Part shown: piece after piece, positions 17,237 through 25,913 of the stretch
Position numbering within the stretch: position 1 is the stretch's first letter
Layout: each line of letters begins with the position of its first letter
Assembly (NCBI GenBank): GCA_031395485.1
Contig: JANNUS010000012.1
Location: 186,001-250,000 of the forward strand
DNA length: 64,000 bases
DNA from: UBA2336 sp031395485
GTDB taxonomy: Bacteria > Bacteroidota > Bacteroidia > Cytophagales > Cyclobacteriaceae
Reading direction: 5' to 3'
Notes under the pieces: model-generated
What the model was told of the DNA's origin: nothing
Seen by the model: only the letters and a program-made list of their open reading frames with translations
Database searches by the model: none
Program-made: the position numbers and the translations under genes

Positions 17237-18532
17237 CTACCGCAGGGTGAACCAGTATACACCCCGAACGCCAAGAAAATTAGCATTGATTCTCTCAATT
17301 CCCTTTTCGCCAAGCCCGTGTTGATAGAAAATTGATGTCTCCAGAATCTCGCTATTTTTTAACCGTTTACTCACACCGAGCGTGATGTTGAATGAGCCAG
17401 CGTAGAATGATGCGGTGTTCGATTCATACTCTGAGCCTAGGGTAAAGGTATCGCCCGCTAACGGATACGCATAGCTATACTCGAAAATCTGATGACGGTA
17501 CATTAATGATGAATAGCCAACACTACCCAAGAGGTGCGCCGTTAAGGAAAATGGATATCGATACTTAAGTGCTATGGGTAATTCAAACATCCAAGAATCT
17601 ATCTCCGCTGACTGAAGCGTGCCCAGGCTTTCATCAACATCGGGCAATGGTAATTTCATTAATACCGCATTATCAGAGATATCATAGTAACGTTTAGAAT
17701 ATTTTATACCTGTCTCGATCGAAAAGGATGGAGATAAAATAAAATCACCCAACATCCCGTACGTTAGCGCAATGGATCCTTGCTTGCCCTCAGAATAATA
17801 TCCTTTTGCAAGTTCAACGGTAGGTCCTATGCGAATTCCAATGCCTTGCTGATAGTGTTTTTCAAGATCACGAATTGTATTTGCAGAAAGTTTTTTTGCA
17901 TTGTACTGTGCATCGAATGTCGAATTGTCCGGTACAGCATGGAAACTCTCTCTGTCAAATTCTCTAGGAATAAGTCGCTTAGAGAAGGATCGTTGATAAA
18001 CTGACACTAGGGGGTTTACTTGATTACCATTAAATTTAAAATACTCAAAGTTGTCGTTTACTACAGGCGTACTTTCGCTTCCGGAATCAAGTACAATGAT
18101 TTCTTTTCTTGCAGCCTCTCGCTCTAATAATTTAATACGATACAACAATGATGTGTAAGTAGATGAGGGTTGCTCTCTAATTTCAATAATTCGAATTGTA
18201 TCGGGTGATGTACTTTTTAGAAATGAAATCTCACTCTGCAGCTTACTAATTTCTTGCTGTTGAGTGTTAAGTGCTATTATTTTTTCGTTTAATATTTCTG
18301 TAGTGTTATTGCTCATAAACCACTGGCTCAGTATTATAATCAAGGTGCTCAATGCTATACCCGAACCTACCAACAACTCAGTTCTGTAAAGCGAATACCA
18401 GGGTATGCTCGAAACGGCACCCAGTTGGTGGTGCAACGTTGCCAGAGCCGTTGGATCAAACCCCGGGTATTCGTAGTCACCTACTTTATTTTTTATGCTA
18501 TCGTCAAACCGTTGGTCATCCATTCTGTTCAT
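17237..18532 (-). CDS. Membrane-anchored protein with C-terminal outer-membrane-barrel-like domain, ECF-linked
   Basis: A 431-residue protein of unusual layout. An N-terminal soluble segment (residues 1-45) resembles the start of Bacteroidota anti-sigma-type proteins. One transmembrane helix follows (about 50-70), then a coiled coil rich in Gln, Glu and Leu (about 75-140), a linker, and a C-terminal region (about 215-431) of alternating amphipathic strands ending in YWFTLR, typical of 8-stranded PorT-like barrels. It overlaps the ECF sigma factor gene by 17 nt and so is translationally coupled. I infer it may restrain or signal to that sigma factor. A later ATG at 18523 is also a possible start. 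It could instead be a periplasmic beta-sandwich; structure prediction would settle this. Confidence 0.7.
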   Translation of the reverse strand: MNRMDDQRFDDSIKNKVGDYEYPGFDPTALATLHHQLGAVSSIPWYSLYRTELLVGSGIALSTLIIILSQWFMSNNTTEILNEKIIALNTQQQEISKLQSEISFLKSTSPDTIRIIEIREQPSSTYTSLLYRIKLLEREAARKEIIVLDSGSESTPVVNDNFEYFKFNGNQVNPLVSVYQRSFSKRLIPREFDRESFHAVPDNSTFDAQYNAKKLSANTIRDLEKHYQQGIGIRIGPTVELAKGYYSEGKQGSIALTYGMLGDFILSPSFSIETGIKYSKRYYDISDNAVLMKLPLPDVDESLGTLQSAEIDSWMFELPIALKYRYPFSLTAHLLGSVGYSSLMYRHQIFEYSYAYPLAGDTFTLGSEYESNTASFYAGSFNITLGVSKRLKNSEILETSIFYQHGLGEKGIERINANFLGVRGVYWFTLR

Positions 18533-19079
18533 TCTTTATCCGATCACCATAATCACCTAACAATATTTTTTGCAATTTATTTCTTGATACTGAAAGATTA
18601 GATTTTGAAGTGCCTACACTTATATTCAGTATGTTGGCAATTTCCTCATGCTTGTATCCCTCTATTGCAAACAGGTTAAACACCATCCGGTAGGATGGAG
18701 GAAGGCGTTGAATTGCTGCAATAATCTCTTGTTGCGATAACTGATCTAGTACATTTTCATTCGTTGATTCATAGTGCGCATGTGAAATATCTAATGCATG
18801 ATAGTGTTTCTCATTTCTCCTAAAATAATCGATCGCGGAGTTAATCATAACCTTTCGTAACCAGCCTTTAAATGAGAGGCCTTGAGAGTACTTATCAAGC
18901 TTAGTAAAGATTTTAAGAAACCCATCATTCAAAATCTCTATTGCTTCATCCCGTGTTCTGGAATAGCGAAGGCAAACTCCCATTGAATACCCATAGTAAT
19001 CCTTATACAGCCTGTCTTGGCTATTCCGATTCCCCTTTTTACAGGAATCCAGCAGTTGGTATAGTTCTTTGTCGCTAAT
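18516..19079 (-). CDS. ECF-type RNA polymerase sigma factor (probable ATT start)
   Basis: A sigma-70 family factor of the ECF group: region 2 covers about residues 20-90 (YYGYSMGVCLRY, SFKGWLRKVMINSAIDYFRRN) and region 4 covers about 130-180 (LPPSYRMVFNLFAIEGYKHEEIA, then the helix-turn-helix). An ATG start at 18983 would give only 155 residues and cut away the start of region 2. The frame stays open upstream to a TAG at 19083-19085 and encodes SDKELYQLLDSCKKGN, the usual N-terminus of Bacteroidota ECF factors. The only plausible initiator there is ATT at 19077-19079, which gives 187 residues. It lies 73 bp after the WD40-caspase gene and is coupled to the barrel-anchor gene downstream. Confidence 0.85.
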   Translation of the reverse strand: MSDKELYQLLDSCKKGNRNSQDRLYKDYYGYSMGVCLRYSRTRDEAIEILNDGFLKIFTKLDKYSQGLSFKGWLRKVMINSAIDYFRRNEKHYHALDISHAHYESTNENVLDQLSQQEIIAAIQRLPPSYRMVFNLFAIEGYKHEEIANILNISVGTSKSNLSVSRNKLQKILLGDYGDRIKNEQNG

Positions 19080-19152
19080 TGACTAAATATTCATTCACTA
19101 AAGATAGCACGCAATTTTTGGTGAAAGGGTTGGTTTAGCTTGAGTCATTCCT

Positions 19153-21147
19153 TTAATCTTTCTTTAATACCCCTGATGTGCCCCTCTTTCGAAAAACAAA
19201 CTCACCGCCCTCATCGCCACTCAACCTCAGCGGGCTTCCGATGGGCGTTTGTCCGGACTCTTCTGCTACTTTCATTTTAACATGTTGAATTAGTTCACTT
19301 ACTGCGAATTCATTTTTTTGATTCTCTTTTAAATAACTCAATAAAACCCTTGCAAAAGGGCTGTTAGAGCCTATATCACCGTCCGAAACAACTTCGAGAC
19401 GTCCAGATGCCAATCCCCAACGGGATCGGATTTTTTCAACTTTGTCCACATATCCAAAGCCTCTGTTTGGATCCGTGAAAAGTGACCCTGAAAAACACGC
19501 ATCTGCAATGAGAAATGTGTGTTGCGAATTGATGCTCTCTATAATTTTTAATATCGATGAGTTAGGTAAATATTCACCTTGTGCATTCGCGTTGGCATCT
19601 ACGGGAATCCAATACCCTTCATTCAGGAGTTCATCAAAATATCCGTGACCGGAAAAATAAATGATCAGGTTATCTTTAGCTGTTATTTTTTCAATGAGCC
19701 CGCGAAGTCCTTTGTATATATTATTTTGTGTTGCTTGTTCATCTTTTAAAATTGTAATGTTCGATAACTCAAAATTGTAGGTTTGCATCAAAATGCTTGT
19801 AATATCATTGGCATCGTTTACTGCGTTATTCAACCTAGGCCAATGCTGATAACTATTAATACCAACTACAAGCAAAAAATTTCTAGCCACTAATGGATCA
19901 TAATCCTCAATATCTCCTTTTCGGTTTACAGTAAACCTCTTCATAGCTATATTACCGTTGATGTCTGATGCTTCCAGTGTGATCAAGTTCTCACCCATCA
20001 TCAAGGGGATATGGATAATGAATTTTCCGTTTTCACGGATTGGAGTTTCAATACCGTTGATTCTGAGGTTTCTCACTCCGTAGTCATCGAAAATAGAGCC
20101 ATGAAGGGCAATGATATCCTTCGAATAATTAACGCGATCATTTATAATACGTGCCGGGTCGGAAATATAGATCTGTGGAGATATGTTATCCTGCTCATCT
20201 TTAAAATTGAATATAGGCGGAATCTTTAAATCGGAGATGTCGTAAACACTAGCATATGGAACAAGGTCTTCGATAATACAAACTTGTTTGCCGTTGGGGC
20301 CAAAGCTTGAACTTAGCACTGCGCCAGAAAGCTTCCGGTAAATAACATCTGGCTGATCTTTGTTAACAGAGAGAATGAAAAAGGATTCAGCGCCTGCTGC
20401 TAAGTATCTTCCATCGCTGCTGAATTCTAACGAATTTATTCTTCCACGGGTATTCAATATAGTTTCTATCAATGAGCCGGTTTCTATGTTCCAAAGGTTA
20501 ACGGTACCATCGTGCCCGCCACTGGCAAGGGTTTTGGCATCGGGAGAAATCGCCAGACTTACGATCCACTCTTGCTCTTTTATCGGCAACTCATTTACTA
20601 AATTCCCAAGACCATCGTACAACGCAATGTTCTGCGTATTGCCGGCAACGGCCAGCAACCTGCCATGCTTACTCAGCGCGAGTGCACGAAGTACACCGCT
20701 TGTAGGAACATATCGAATAAGTTCTCCGCTTACTGACCTTATCGAAATACCTTTTGCCGACATCACAACAATTTTTTCGCCAGACTCAAGATATCTACAA
20801 GCCAACAAGTTATTTTCAGGTACTCTGAAATCGTATTTGACAGCTTTTGTCTTAGTGTTCCAGATAGTGATGTGCCCGTTGGAGTGGCATGCCATGACTG
20901 CCTCACCCTCATGATCAAAACTAAAGTCGCTTATTTTGCTTCCATACTTGAAGAATGCCGATACCTCAATTCCAGATCGATACAATTTTATTTTATTTCC
21001 TACCGCAAAACCGATAAGATCATTTTGAGGAGAGAATTTAGCTAAGTTTCCCTTGGCTAGCCCAAAACTTACTTTTTGGGGTACTTGCCCGAAGGAGACG
21101 ACTGATACCACCATCCAAACAATAAAATATAGACTGCAATATTTCAT
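19153..21147 (-). CDS. Exported WD40-repeat caspase-like protease (locus 1)
   Basis: A 664-residue exported protein. Order: signal peptide (about residues 1-21, ending in SFGQ), WD40-type beta-propeller blades (about 30-305, best seen in SPDAKTLASGGHDGTVNLWN), an Ig-like beta domain (about 325-410), and a caspase/peptidase C14 domain (about 420-650). The catalytic pair is intact: His501 in YFSGHG and Cys551 in LIADACFSG. Such enzymes cut after basic or acidic residues and need activation. Export makes a periplasmic role likely, with the propeller as ligand or protein sensor. It overlaps the barrel gene upstream by 4 nt and is followed by an ECF sigma factor. A paralogue with the same domain order lies at 49983-52079. 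Confidence 0.88.
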   Translation of the reverse strand: MKYCSLYFIVWMVVSVVSFGQVPQKVSFGLAKGNLAKFSPQNDLIGFAVGNKIKLYRSGIEVSAFFKYGSKISDFSFDHEGEAVMACHSNGHITIWNTKTKAVKYDFRVPENNLLACRYLESGEKIVVMSAKGISIRSVSGELIRYVPTSGVLRALALSKHGRLLAVAGNTQNIALYDGLGNLVNELPIKEQEWIVSLAISPDAKTLASGGHDGTVNLWNIETGSLIETILNTRGRINSLEFSSDGRYLAAGAESFFILSVNKDQPDVIYRKLSGAVLSSSFGPNGKQVCIIEDLVPYASVYDISDLKIPPIFNFKDEQDNISPQIYISDPARIINDRVNYSKDIIALHGSIFDDYGVRNLRINGIETPIRENGKFIIHIPLMMGENLITLEASDINGNIAMKRFTVNRKGDIEDYDPLVARNFLLVVGINSYQHWPRLNNAVNDANDITSILMQTYNFELSNITILKDEQATQNNIYKGLRGLIEKITAKDNLIIYFSGHGYFDELLNEGYWIPVDANANAQGEYLPNSSILKIIESINSQHTFLIADACFSGSLFTDPNRGFGYVDKVEKIRSRWGLASGRLEVVSDGDIGSNSPFARVLLSYLKENQKNEFAVSELIQHVKMKVAEESGQTPIGSPLRLSGDEGGEFVFRKRGTSGVLKKD

Positions 21148-21872
21148 TTGCGCATATACAATTGATACGACACACCCGTTCTGAATTCAAAGCTGATAGG
21201 AAAACTAAGCAACAACTTGTTCTCAGGAAGATTCCTTCCGTATACTTCGATAATTTTTAAATTAATTCCATTTGCTAACAAACGACTGAAGCCGAAGCCG
21301 ACCCCAATCGTATGGATATTCTCCTCTACCAGATATGTTTCAAGCAAATCTTCACGGAGACCAGGGTCTTGAACTTCCAATGTTTTCGATTTATTCTTCA
21401 CCGAAACTTTTTGGATGCCCATATTCACTATTGCATAGGCCTTAAATTTATTGAAACGAGCCATCGTAACACGCACATCAATTCCGATCTCACTGCTGTT
21501 GGAAGAGAAGGTTGTTTGCCCTAAAAAAAGCGGGCTTGGTCCACGAATTCCTGGTACATCAGAGTCAAATAATATTGATTCCGCTTCCAGTAGTAAAAGT
21601 GTTGCACTCAACGAGTGAGAAAAATAAATGCCTGCCTCTAAATAGCTATTAATTGGGTAACGCCAACTTGCAGTAAGAATACTTGATCTATACTTCTGGT
21701 CGAATTCAAAATTATGACGCTCTGTAATGTCAGTGCCTACATAATCATAGAAGCTCACGCCTTTATTGAACGATACCCCAAATTGAACTTGTATTTCATG
21801 GCTGCGCTGAGCCCATCCAGTATGAAGTGATAGGGTGTAATAGAAGAATACAATAAGAGTAAACGTTTTCAT
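21144..21872 (-). CDS. Outer-membrane beta-barrel protein coupled to the caspase (locus 1)
   Basis: A 242-residue protein with a signal peptide (hydrophobic residues about 4-18, cleavage near GWAQ) and alternating aromatic/hydrophobic strands through to a C-terminal TGVSYQLYMRK, as in small Bacteroidota outer-membrane barrels. Its stop overlaps the caspase start by 4 nt, so the two proteins are made together and may form a complex at the envelope. I found no specific subfamily. It is the first gene of a minus-strand cluster. Its promoter is expected in the 168-bp divergent gap to the right. Confidence 0.75.
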   Translation of the reverse strand: MKTFTLIVFFYYTLSLHTGWAQRSHEIQVQFGVSFNKGVSFYDYVGTDITERHNFEFDQKYRSSILTASWRYPINSYLEAGIYFSHSLSATLLLLEAESILFDSDVPGIRGPSPLFLGQTTFSSNSSEIGIDVRVTMARFNKFKAYAIVNMGIQKVSVKNKSKTLEVQDPGLREDLLETYLVEENIHTIGVGFGFSRLLANGINLKIIEVYGRNLPENKLLLSFPISFEFRTGVSYQLYMRK

Positions 21873-21909
21873 GGCTTGGTCTCCACATCACGAGCAAAAC
21901 GGCTAATTG

Positions 21910-21976
21910 GTTGGTTGAACAACTGATTATAATTCAGTATCTGTGTTTTACAAAAATATTCTTTGCATCAACCAAC
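21910..21976. repeat. Inverted repeat in a divergent promoter region
   Basis: Two 9-bp arms (21910-21918 and 21968-21976, sequence GTTGGTTGA and its complement) face each other across 49 bp between the barrel-caspase cluster and the divergent lipoprotein gene. Between them lies TATTCTTTG, close to the plus-strand -7 element TAnnTTTG but with one extra base. The arms could be an operator for a dimeric regulator, but a chance repeat is possible. Confidence 0.3.
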
Positions 21977-22040
21977 GAATTCATCTGCTTTTGCGTGAGG
22001 GCTATGTTACTGTATCAACTTAAATTAAAACAATACTATT

Positions 22041-22778
22041 ATGAAAAAGCAATTTAGTATTTCCTTAGTCTTGCTTATGGCAATTTTCGGGGCTTGCAAT
22101 AGTGACGAGCCTGTTCCGTTTCGGGAAAATCCTGGTGATATGCCGTATCTAGTCGACATTGACCCAGATAATTTCCTAAACACTAACATTGTTGGCAACA
22201 CGTTTTTTCCGCTTACATCACCACGCGCAACTACTTATATTGGTGATGACGATGGTGAGGTTATCAGAGTTGTGGAAGAATTCACAAGCGACACTAAACT
22301 TATTATGGGTGTTACTTGCGTTATTGTACGCGCACGTGAATACGAAAATGATGAATTAATTGAAGATACTTATGATTGGTATGCTCAGGATATAGAGGGA
22401 AACGTTTGGTATTTTGGGGAAGACTCGAAAGAGATTGAAAATGGAATAGTAGTAAGCACACATGGATCGTGGGAGGCCGGAGTGGATGGAGCATTACCGG
22501 GAATCATAATGCTCGCCAACCCAATTGTTGGCTTGTGGTATCGACAAGAGTTTTTTGAAGATGAAGCCGAAGATGTTGCGCAGATATTAAGCAGGGATGC
22601 TTCTGTAACTGTACCTTTTCAATCAGCGGCATTCACGAATTGTATACAAATTGCTGAATGGAGTTTGTTAGAGCCGGGCACAGTTGAACATAAATTTTAT
22701 TCGGCTGGCGTTGGATTGGTAAGAGCTGTAAAAGTAAAGGGTGGTTCGGACTATGAAGATCTTACTGAAATTAACTAA
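22041..22778 (+). CDS. Predicted lipoprotein of unknown function
   Basis: A 245-residue protein with a lipoprotein signal peptide (MAIFGACNSDE, lipid-bearing Cys at about residue 19). The mature protein is acidic and rich in predicted beta-strands, with repeated aromatic and Gly-containing turns (YDWYAQDIEGNVWYFGED), which suggests a single-domain beta-sandwich or half-barrel. I do not recognise a family. It is divergent from the barrel-caspase cluster and converges with the sdh operon, ending at a shared terminator. Confidence 0.8.
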   Translation: MKKQFSISLVLLMAIFGACNSDEPVPFRENPGDMPYLVDIDPDNFLNTNIVGNTFFPLTSPRATTYIGDDDGEVIRVVEEFTSDTKLIMGVTCVIVRAREYENDELIEDTYDWYAQDIEGNVWYFGEDSKEIENGIVVSTHGSWEAGVDGALPGIIMLANPIVGLWYRQEFFEDEAEDVAQILSRDASVTVPFQSAAFTNCIQIAEWSLLEPGTVEHKFYSAGVGLVRAVKVKGGSDYEDLTEIN

Positions 22779-22784
22779 ACAATA

Positions 22785-22805
22785 CGGGCGGTAATGAACC
22801 GCCCG
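22785..22805. terminator. Bidirectional terminator between lipoprotein gene and sdh operon
   Basis: A perfect 8-bp GC-rich stem (22785-22792 with 22798-22805) with the loop AATGA lies between two convergent genes, 6 bp after one stop codon and 7 bp from the other. Both sides are AT-rich. It can serve both transcripts. Confidence 0.75.
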
Positions 22806-22811
22806 CATTAT

Positions 22812-23339
22812 TTATTCTAGTATTGGATGATAACCTTCAGCAGGTCTTTCTTTCAAATGGTGATCCATGATAATGCGTGCACATGTATTCCAACGTAATA
22901 TCGGATCATTATTTTCTCCCTTATTAATTGCATTGGCTTTTTCAAAGAGTAACATAGCCTCGCGATACCACTCATAGGCGTCAAAATCGGTACCCGGATT
23001 AGAGGAAGCTAAAGAAGCTGCACCTTGACGTTCATGAACAATACCAGTATAGTATATTTTTGAGTACTCGTCTTTCAGACTGTTCGCCAGATCAAGGGCT
23101 CGTTTTGCTGTATGTGATGATGACTGTCCAAACTGATCGGTAAGAGCAAGCAATAATACCACCGAAGCTTTTGAATTGCCCGGGTCAACTTCAAGAATAT
23201 CAAGGCAGATGCTTTCGGCTAGTTGAGGCTGATTTAGCAGCCTGTAATGCTCGGCTTTACCAAGGGCTGCTTCAACACCTTCTTTAGAAAGCGGCTTCAA
23301 TTCAAACAAAGGTTTCTCGCTGGTTGTTGTTGATTTCAT
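22812..23339 (-). CDS. TPR-like protein linked to succinate dehydrogenase
   Basis: A 175-residue soluble protein with helical repeat character (SICLDILEVDPGNSKASVVLLLALTD is TPR-like) and a distinctive C-terminal RWNTCARIIMDHHLKE. No signal peptide is seen, so it should act in the cytoplasm. It follows sdhB by 12 bp on the same strand and ends the operon. This suggests a role in assembling or regulating complex II, perhaps in inserting FeS clusters or binding the membrane subunit. The family is unknown to me, so the role is inferred from position only. Confidence 0.78.
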   Translation of the reverse strand: MKSTTTSEKPLFELKPLSKEGVEAALGKAEHYRLLNQPQLAESICLDILEVDPGNSKASVVLLLALTDQFGQSSSHTAKRALDLANSLKDEYSKIYYTGIVHERQGAASLASSNPGTDFDAYEWYREAMLLFEKANAINKGENNDPILRWNTCARIIMDHHLKERPAEGYHPILE

Positions 23340-23351
23340 AACTCGAAAGAT

Positions 23352-24098
23352 TTATTTTTCGCTACTAAATATACGGAAAAGCTTCATGAGCGGATCATAA
23401 AATTTATCGGCAACGCGTTCTTTTAATGGAATAATAGCGTTATCGGTAATGGTGATATTTTCGGGGCACACATTCGTACAGCATTTGGTAATGTTGCAAA
23501 AGCCAATGCCATGCGCATTCTTTAAATCTTCTCTGCGATCTTCTACATCCAGTGGATGCATCTCCAATGCTGCCGCATAAACCATATGCCTTGGTCCGGC
23601 AAATTCTTCATGCAAATTATGCTCACGCAATACGTGGCAAACATCCTGACAAAGAAAACACTCGATACATTTTCTGAATTCCTGAACTCGATCAATATCA
23701 CTTTGTGCCATTCGCCACGTTCCATCAGGAGCATCGGGAGGGCGGGGTTTGAATTGCCGTATTTTTTTCTTGATGCGATAGTTGATGGATACATCGGTTA
23801 CTAAATCTCTGATTACCGGAAATGCTTTCATCGGTTGGATAGTTACCGGTTTGTCTTGAGGCATATCACTCATGCGCGTCATGCACATAAGTTTTGGATG
23901 CCCGTTAACTTCCGCTGAGCAGGATCCGCATTTACCAGCCTTGCAATTCCATCGAACGGCCAAGTCATTCGCGCTTTCTGACTGTATTTGATGCACAGCA
24001 TCGAGCACCACCATACCTTCCGTAATGTCAGTTTCATATTCCTGAAACTGCCCACCGTTGGTATTCGTTCGCCAGATGTTGAACTTGAATTTTGGCAT
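23352..24098 (-). CDS. sdhB: Succinate dehydrogenase/fumarate reductase iron-sulfur subunit
   Basis: A 248-residue electron-transfer subunit of complex II. The [2Fe-2S] ligands lie in CKAGKCGSC and the following LMC (about residues 52-60 and 72). The [4Fe-4S] and [3Fe-4S] clusters lie in CIECFLCQDVC and the later CCTNVCPEN. Length and order of motifs match the actinobacterial Sdh1-type subunit. It lies directly after sdhA (adjacent stop and start) and before the TPR-like gene. It passes electrons from the flavin in SdhA to the membrane subunit SdhC. Confidence 0.96.
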   Translation of the reverse strand: MPKFKFNIWRTNTNGGQFQEYETDITEGMVVLDAVHQIQSESANDLAVRWNCKAGKCGSCSAEVNGHPKLMCMTRMSDMPQDKPVTIQPMKAFPVIRDLVTDVSINYRIKKKIRQFKPRPPDAPDGTWRMAQSDIDRVQEFRKCIECFLCQDVCHVLREHNLHEEFAGPRHMVYAAALEMHPLDVEDRREDLKNAHGIGFCNITKCCTNVCPENITITDNAIIPLKERVADKFYDPLMKLFRIFSSEK

Positions 24099-25913
24099 TT
24101 ACTTCATTTCATTTATAATCTCCTGTAAGTCATCCCGTAAGGCTTGCTTTGGAATTTGTTTAACAAGCATCTTTCCGCTTTCATCTTTTCGAATACTTAT
24201 ATTAACATTCCCGAATTCTTCACTCTTGTCGGGAAAATCTTCACGAAAGTGACCACCACGACTTTCCTTGCGCTCATTGGCGGCCTTGGCAATTGCTTCC
24301 GCTACCGTAAGCATATGTTTTAACTCAATGGCCGTGTGCCATCCCGGGTTATATCCTCGATTACCTCCACACGCGACCGCTTTTTCCTGTTCCTGAAATG
24401 TTGCAATATTTTTAATGGCTTCTTCGAGTTCGTTTCCCAAGCGCACTATCCCGACAAGGCTTTGCATCATGTCTTGCAAACTAGACTGAATTTGAAATGG
24501 ATTTTCTCCTTTGGTTTCTCTTTCAAAAGGTGCCAATGCCCAAGCTGAAATTTCTTCAACCTGCTTTTCTGAAACTATTACGGTTTGGTTTTCTTTAGCA
24601 TACTTGGCGGCAAATTCACCCGCGCGCTTACCGAACACCAGCAAGTCAGAGAGGGAATTTCCTCCCAATCGATTCGCTCCATGAAGTCCTGCTGCGCATT
24701 CACCTGCAGCAAACAGGCCGGGCGTGCTGGTCATCTGTGTATCCGCATCTACCCGAACGCCTCCCATAATATAATGCGTTGTGGGGCCGACCTCCATTGG
24801 TTCTTTGGTAATATCCACACCAGCCAATTCTTTAAATTGGTGATACATACTGGGAAGCTTTCGCTTAATATGCTCGGGGGCATTTGAAATTCTCTCTTTA
24901 ATCCACGCTATGTCAAGAAACACACCTCCATGTGGCGAGCCGCGTCCGGCTTTCACTTCACGCATAATGCATCGCGCAACGTGATCGCGTGTTAATAATT
25001 CAGGCGGCCGCTTTGCATTTTTGTCGCCTTGGGTATAACGCCACCCTTCTTCTTCATCCGTAGATGTTTGCCCACGATAATTTTCGGGAATGTCATCAAA
25101 CATAAATCTCCGACCCTGGTTGTTCCGCAACACTCCGCCTTCGCCACGCACTCCTTCTGTAATCAACAATCCGCGCACGCTTGGAGGCCACACCATGCCT
25201 GTAGGATGAAACTGAACAAACTCCATGTCGATCAATTCGGCACCAGCATGATAGGCTAATGAAATACCACCTCCGGTACAGTCCCAACTGTTGCTCGATA
25301 TTTTATAAATCCTACCCATACCACCCGTAGCAATGATCACGGCCTTTGCCTGAAATACTTTGAAGAGACCTTTCTCACGGTCGTAACTAAAGGCGCCTAC
25401 AACTTTATCGCCTTCTTTCAATAAACTTACTACGGTATACTCTTGATAAATATCTACTTTTTGATGAATGGCATAATCCTGCAGCGTTCTAATCATCTCG
25501 AGGCCGGTGCGATCACCCACATGTGCAAGGCGCGGATATTTATGGCCTCCAAAATTTCGCTGCAAAATCTTTCCATCCTCTGTTCTGTCAAACACAGCTC
25601 CCCAGGCTTCCAACTCTCGTACCCTGTCAGGCGATTCTTTCGCATGTAATTCTGCCATTCGCCAGTTATTTAAATACTGGCCGCCTCGCATTGTATCCGC
25701 AAAATGTACCTTCCAACTGTCGCGATCGTCAACGTTACCTAACGCGGCCGCTACACCACCCTCAGCCATTACTGTATGTGCTTTTCCTAATAGCGATCTG
25801 CAAATAACGGCTACCGAAACACCCGCTGTGGCAGCTTCAATAGCGGCACGCAGACCTGCACCGCCAGATCCAATCACTAATACATCGTGCTTATAAGTTT
25901 CGTAGTTCGCCAT
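24099..25913 (-). CDS. sdhA: Succinate dehydrogenase/fumarate reductase flavoprotein subunit
   Basis: A 604-residue catalytic subunit that oxidises succinate to fumarate with covalent FAD. The N-terminal FAD-binding motif GSGGAGLRAAIEAA (about residues 16-29) is clear. The dicarboxylate site shows GVRGEGG and GANRLGGNSLSDL. The C-terminal segment is the shared helical domain. It overlaps sdhC by 1 nt (TAATG) and abuts sdhB, so all three are made together. Together with SdhC of the Sdh1 type it links the citric acid cycle to the quinone pool, here probably menaquinone. Confidence 0.97.
   Translation of the reverse strand: MANYETYKHDVLVIGSGGAGLRAAIEAATAGVSVAVICRSLLGKAHTVMAEGGVAAALGNVDDRDSWKVHFADTMRGGQYLNNWRMAELHAKESPDRVRELEAWGAVFDRTEDGKILQRNFGGHKYPRLAHVGDRTGLEMIRTLQDYAIHQKVDIYQEYTVVSLLKEGDKVVGAFSYDREKGLFKVFQAKAVIIATGGMGRIYKISSNSWDCTGGGISLAYHAGAELIDMEFVQFHPTGMVWPPSVRGLLITEGVRGEGGVLRNNQGRRFMFDDIPENYRGQTSTDEEEGWRYTQGDKNAKRPPELLTRDHVARCIMREVKAGRGSPHGGVFLDIAWIKERISNAPEHIKRKLPSMYHQFKELAGVDITKEPMEVGPTTHYIMGGVRVDADTQMTSTPGLFAAGECAAGLHGANRLGGNSLSDLLVFGKRAGEFAAKYAKENQTVIVSEKQVEEISAWALAPFERETKGENPFQIQSSLQDMMQSLVGIVRLGNELEEAIKNIATFQEQEKAVACGGNRGYNPGWHTAIELKHMLTVAEAIAKAANERKESRGGHFREDFPDKSEEFGNVNISIRKDESGKMLVKQIPKQALRDDLQEIINEMK

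Noticed and set aside
18984..19082. Possible frameshifted GTG start for the ECF sigma factor (GTGAATGAATAT region)
   Set aside because: That frame ends at a TAG overlapping the ATT codon and is out of phase with the sigma sequence; an ATT start needs no frameshift.
25507..25896. 129-residue plus-strand frame inside sdhA
   Set aside because: It is antisense to conserved sdhA sequence including the FAD motif; no independent evidence of coding.
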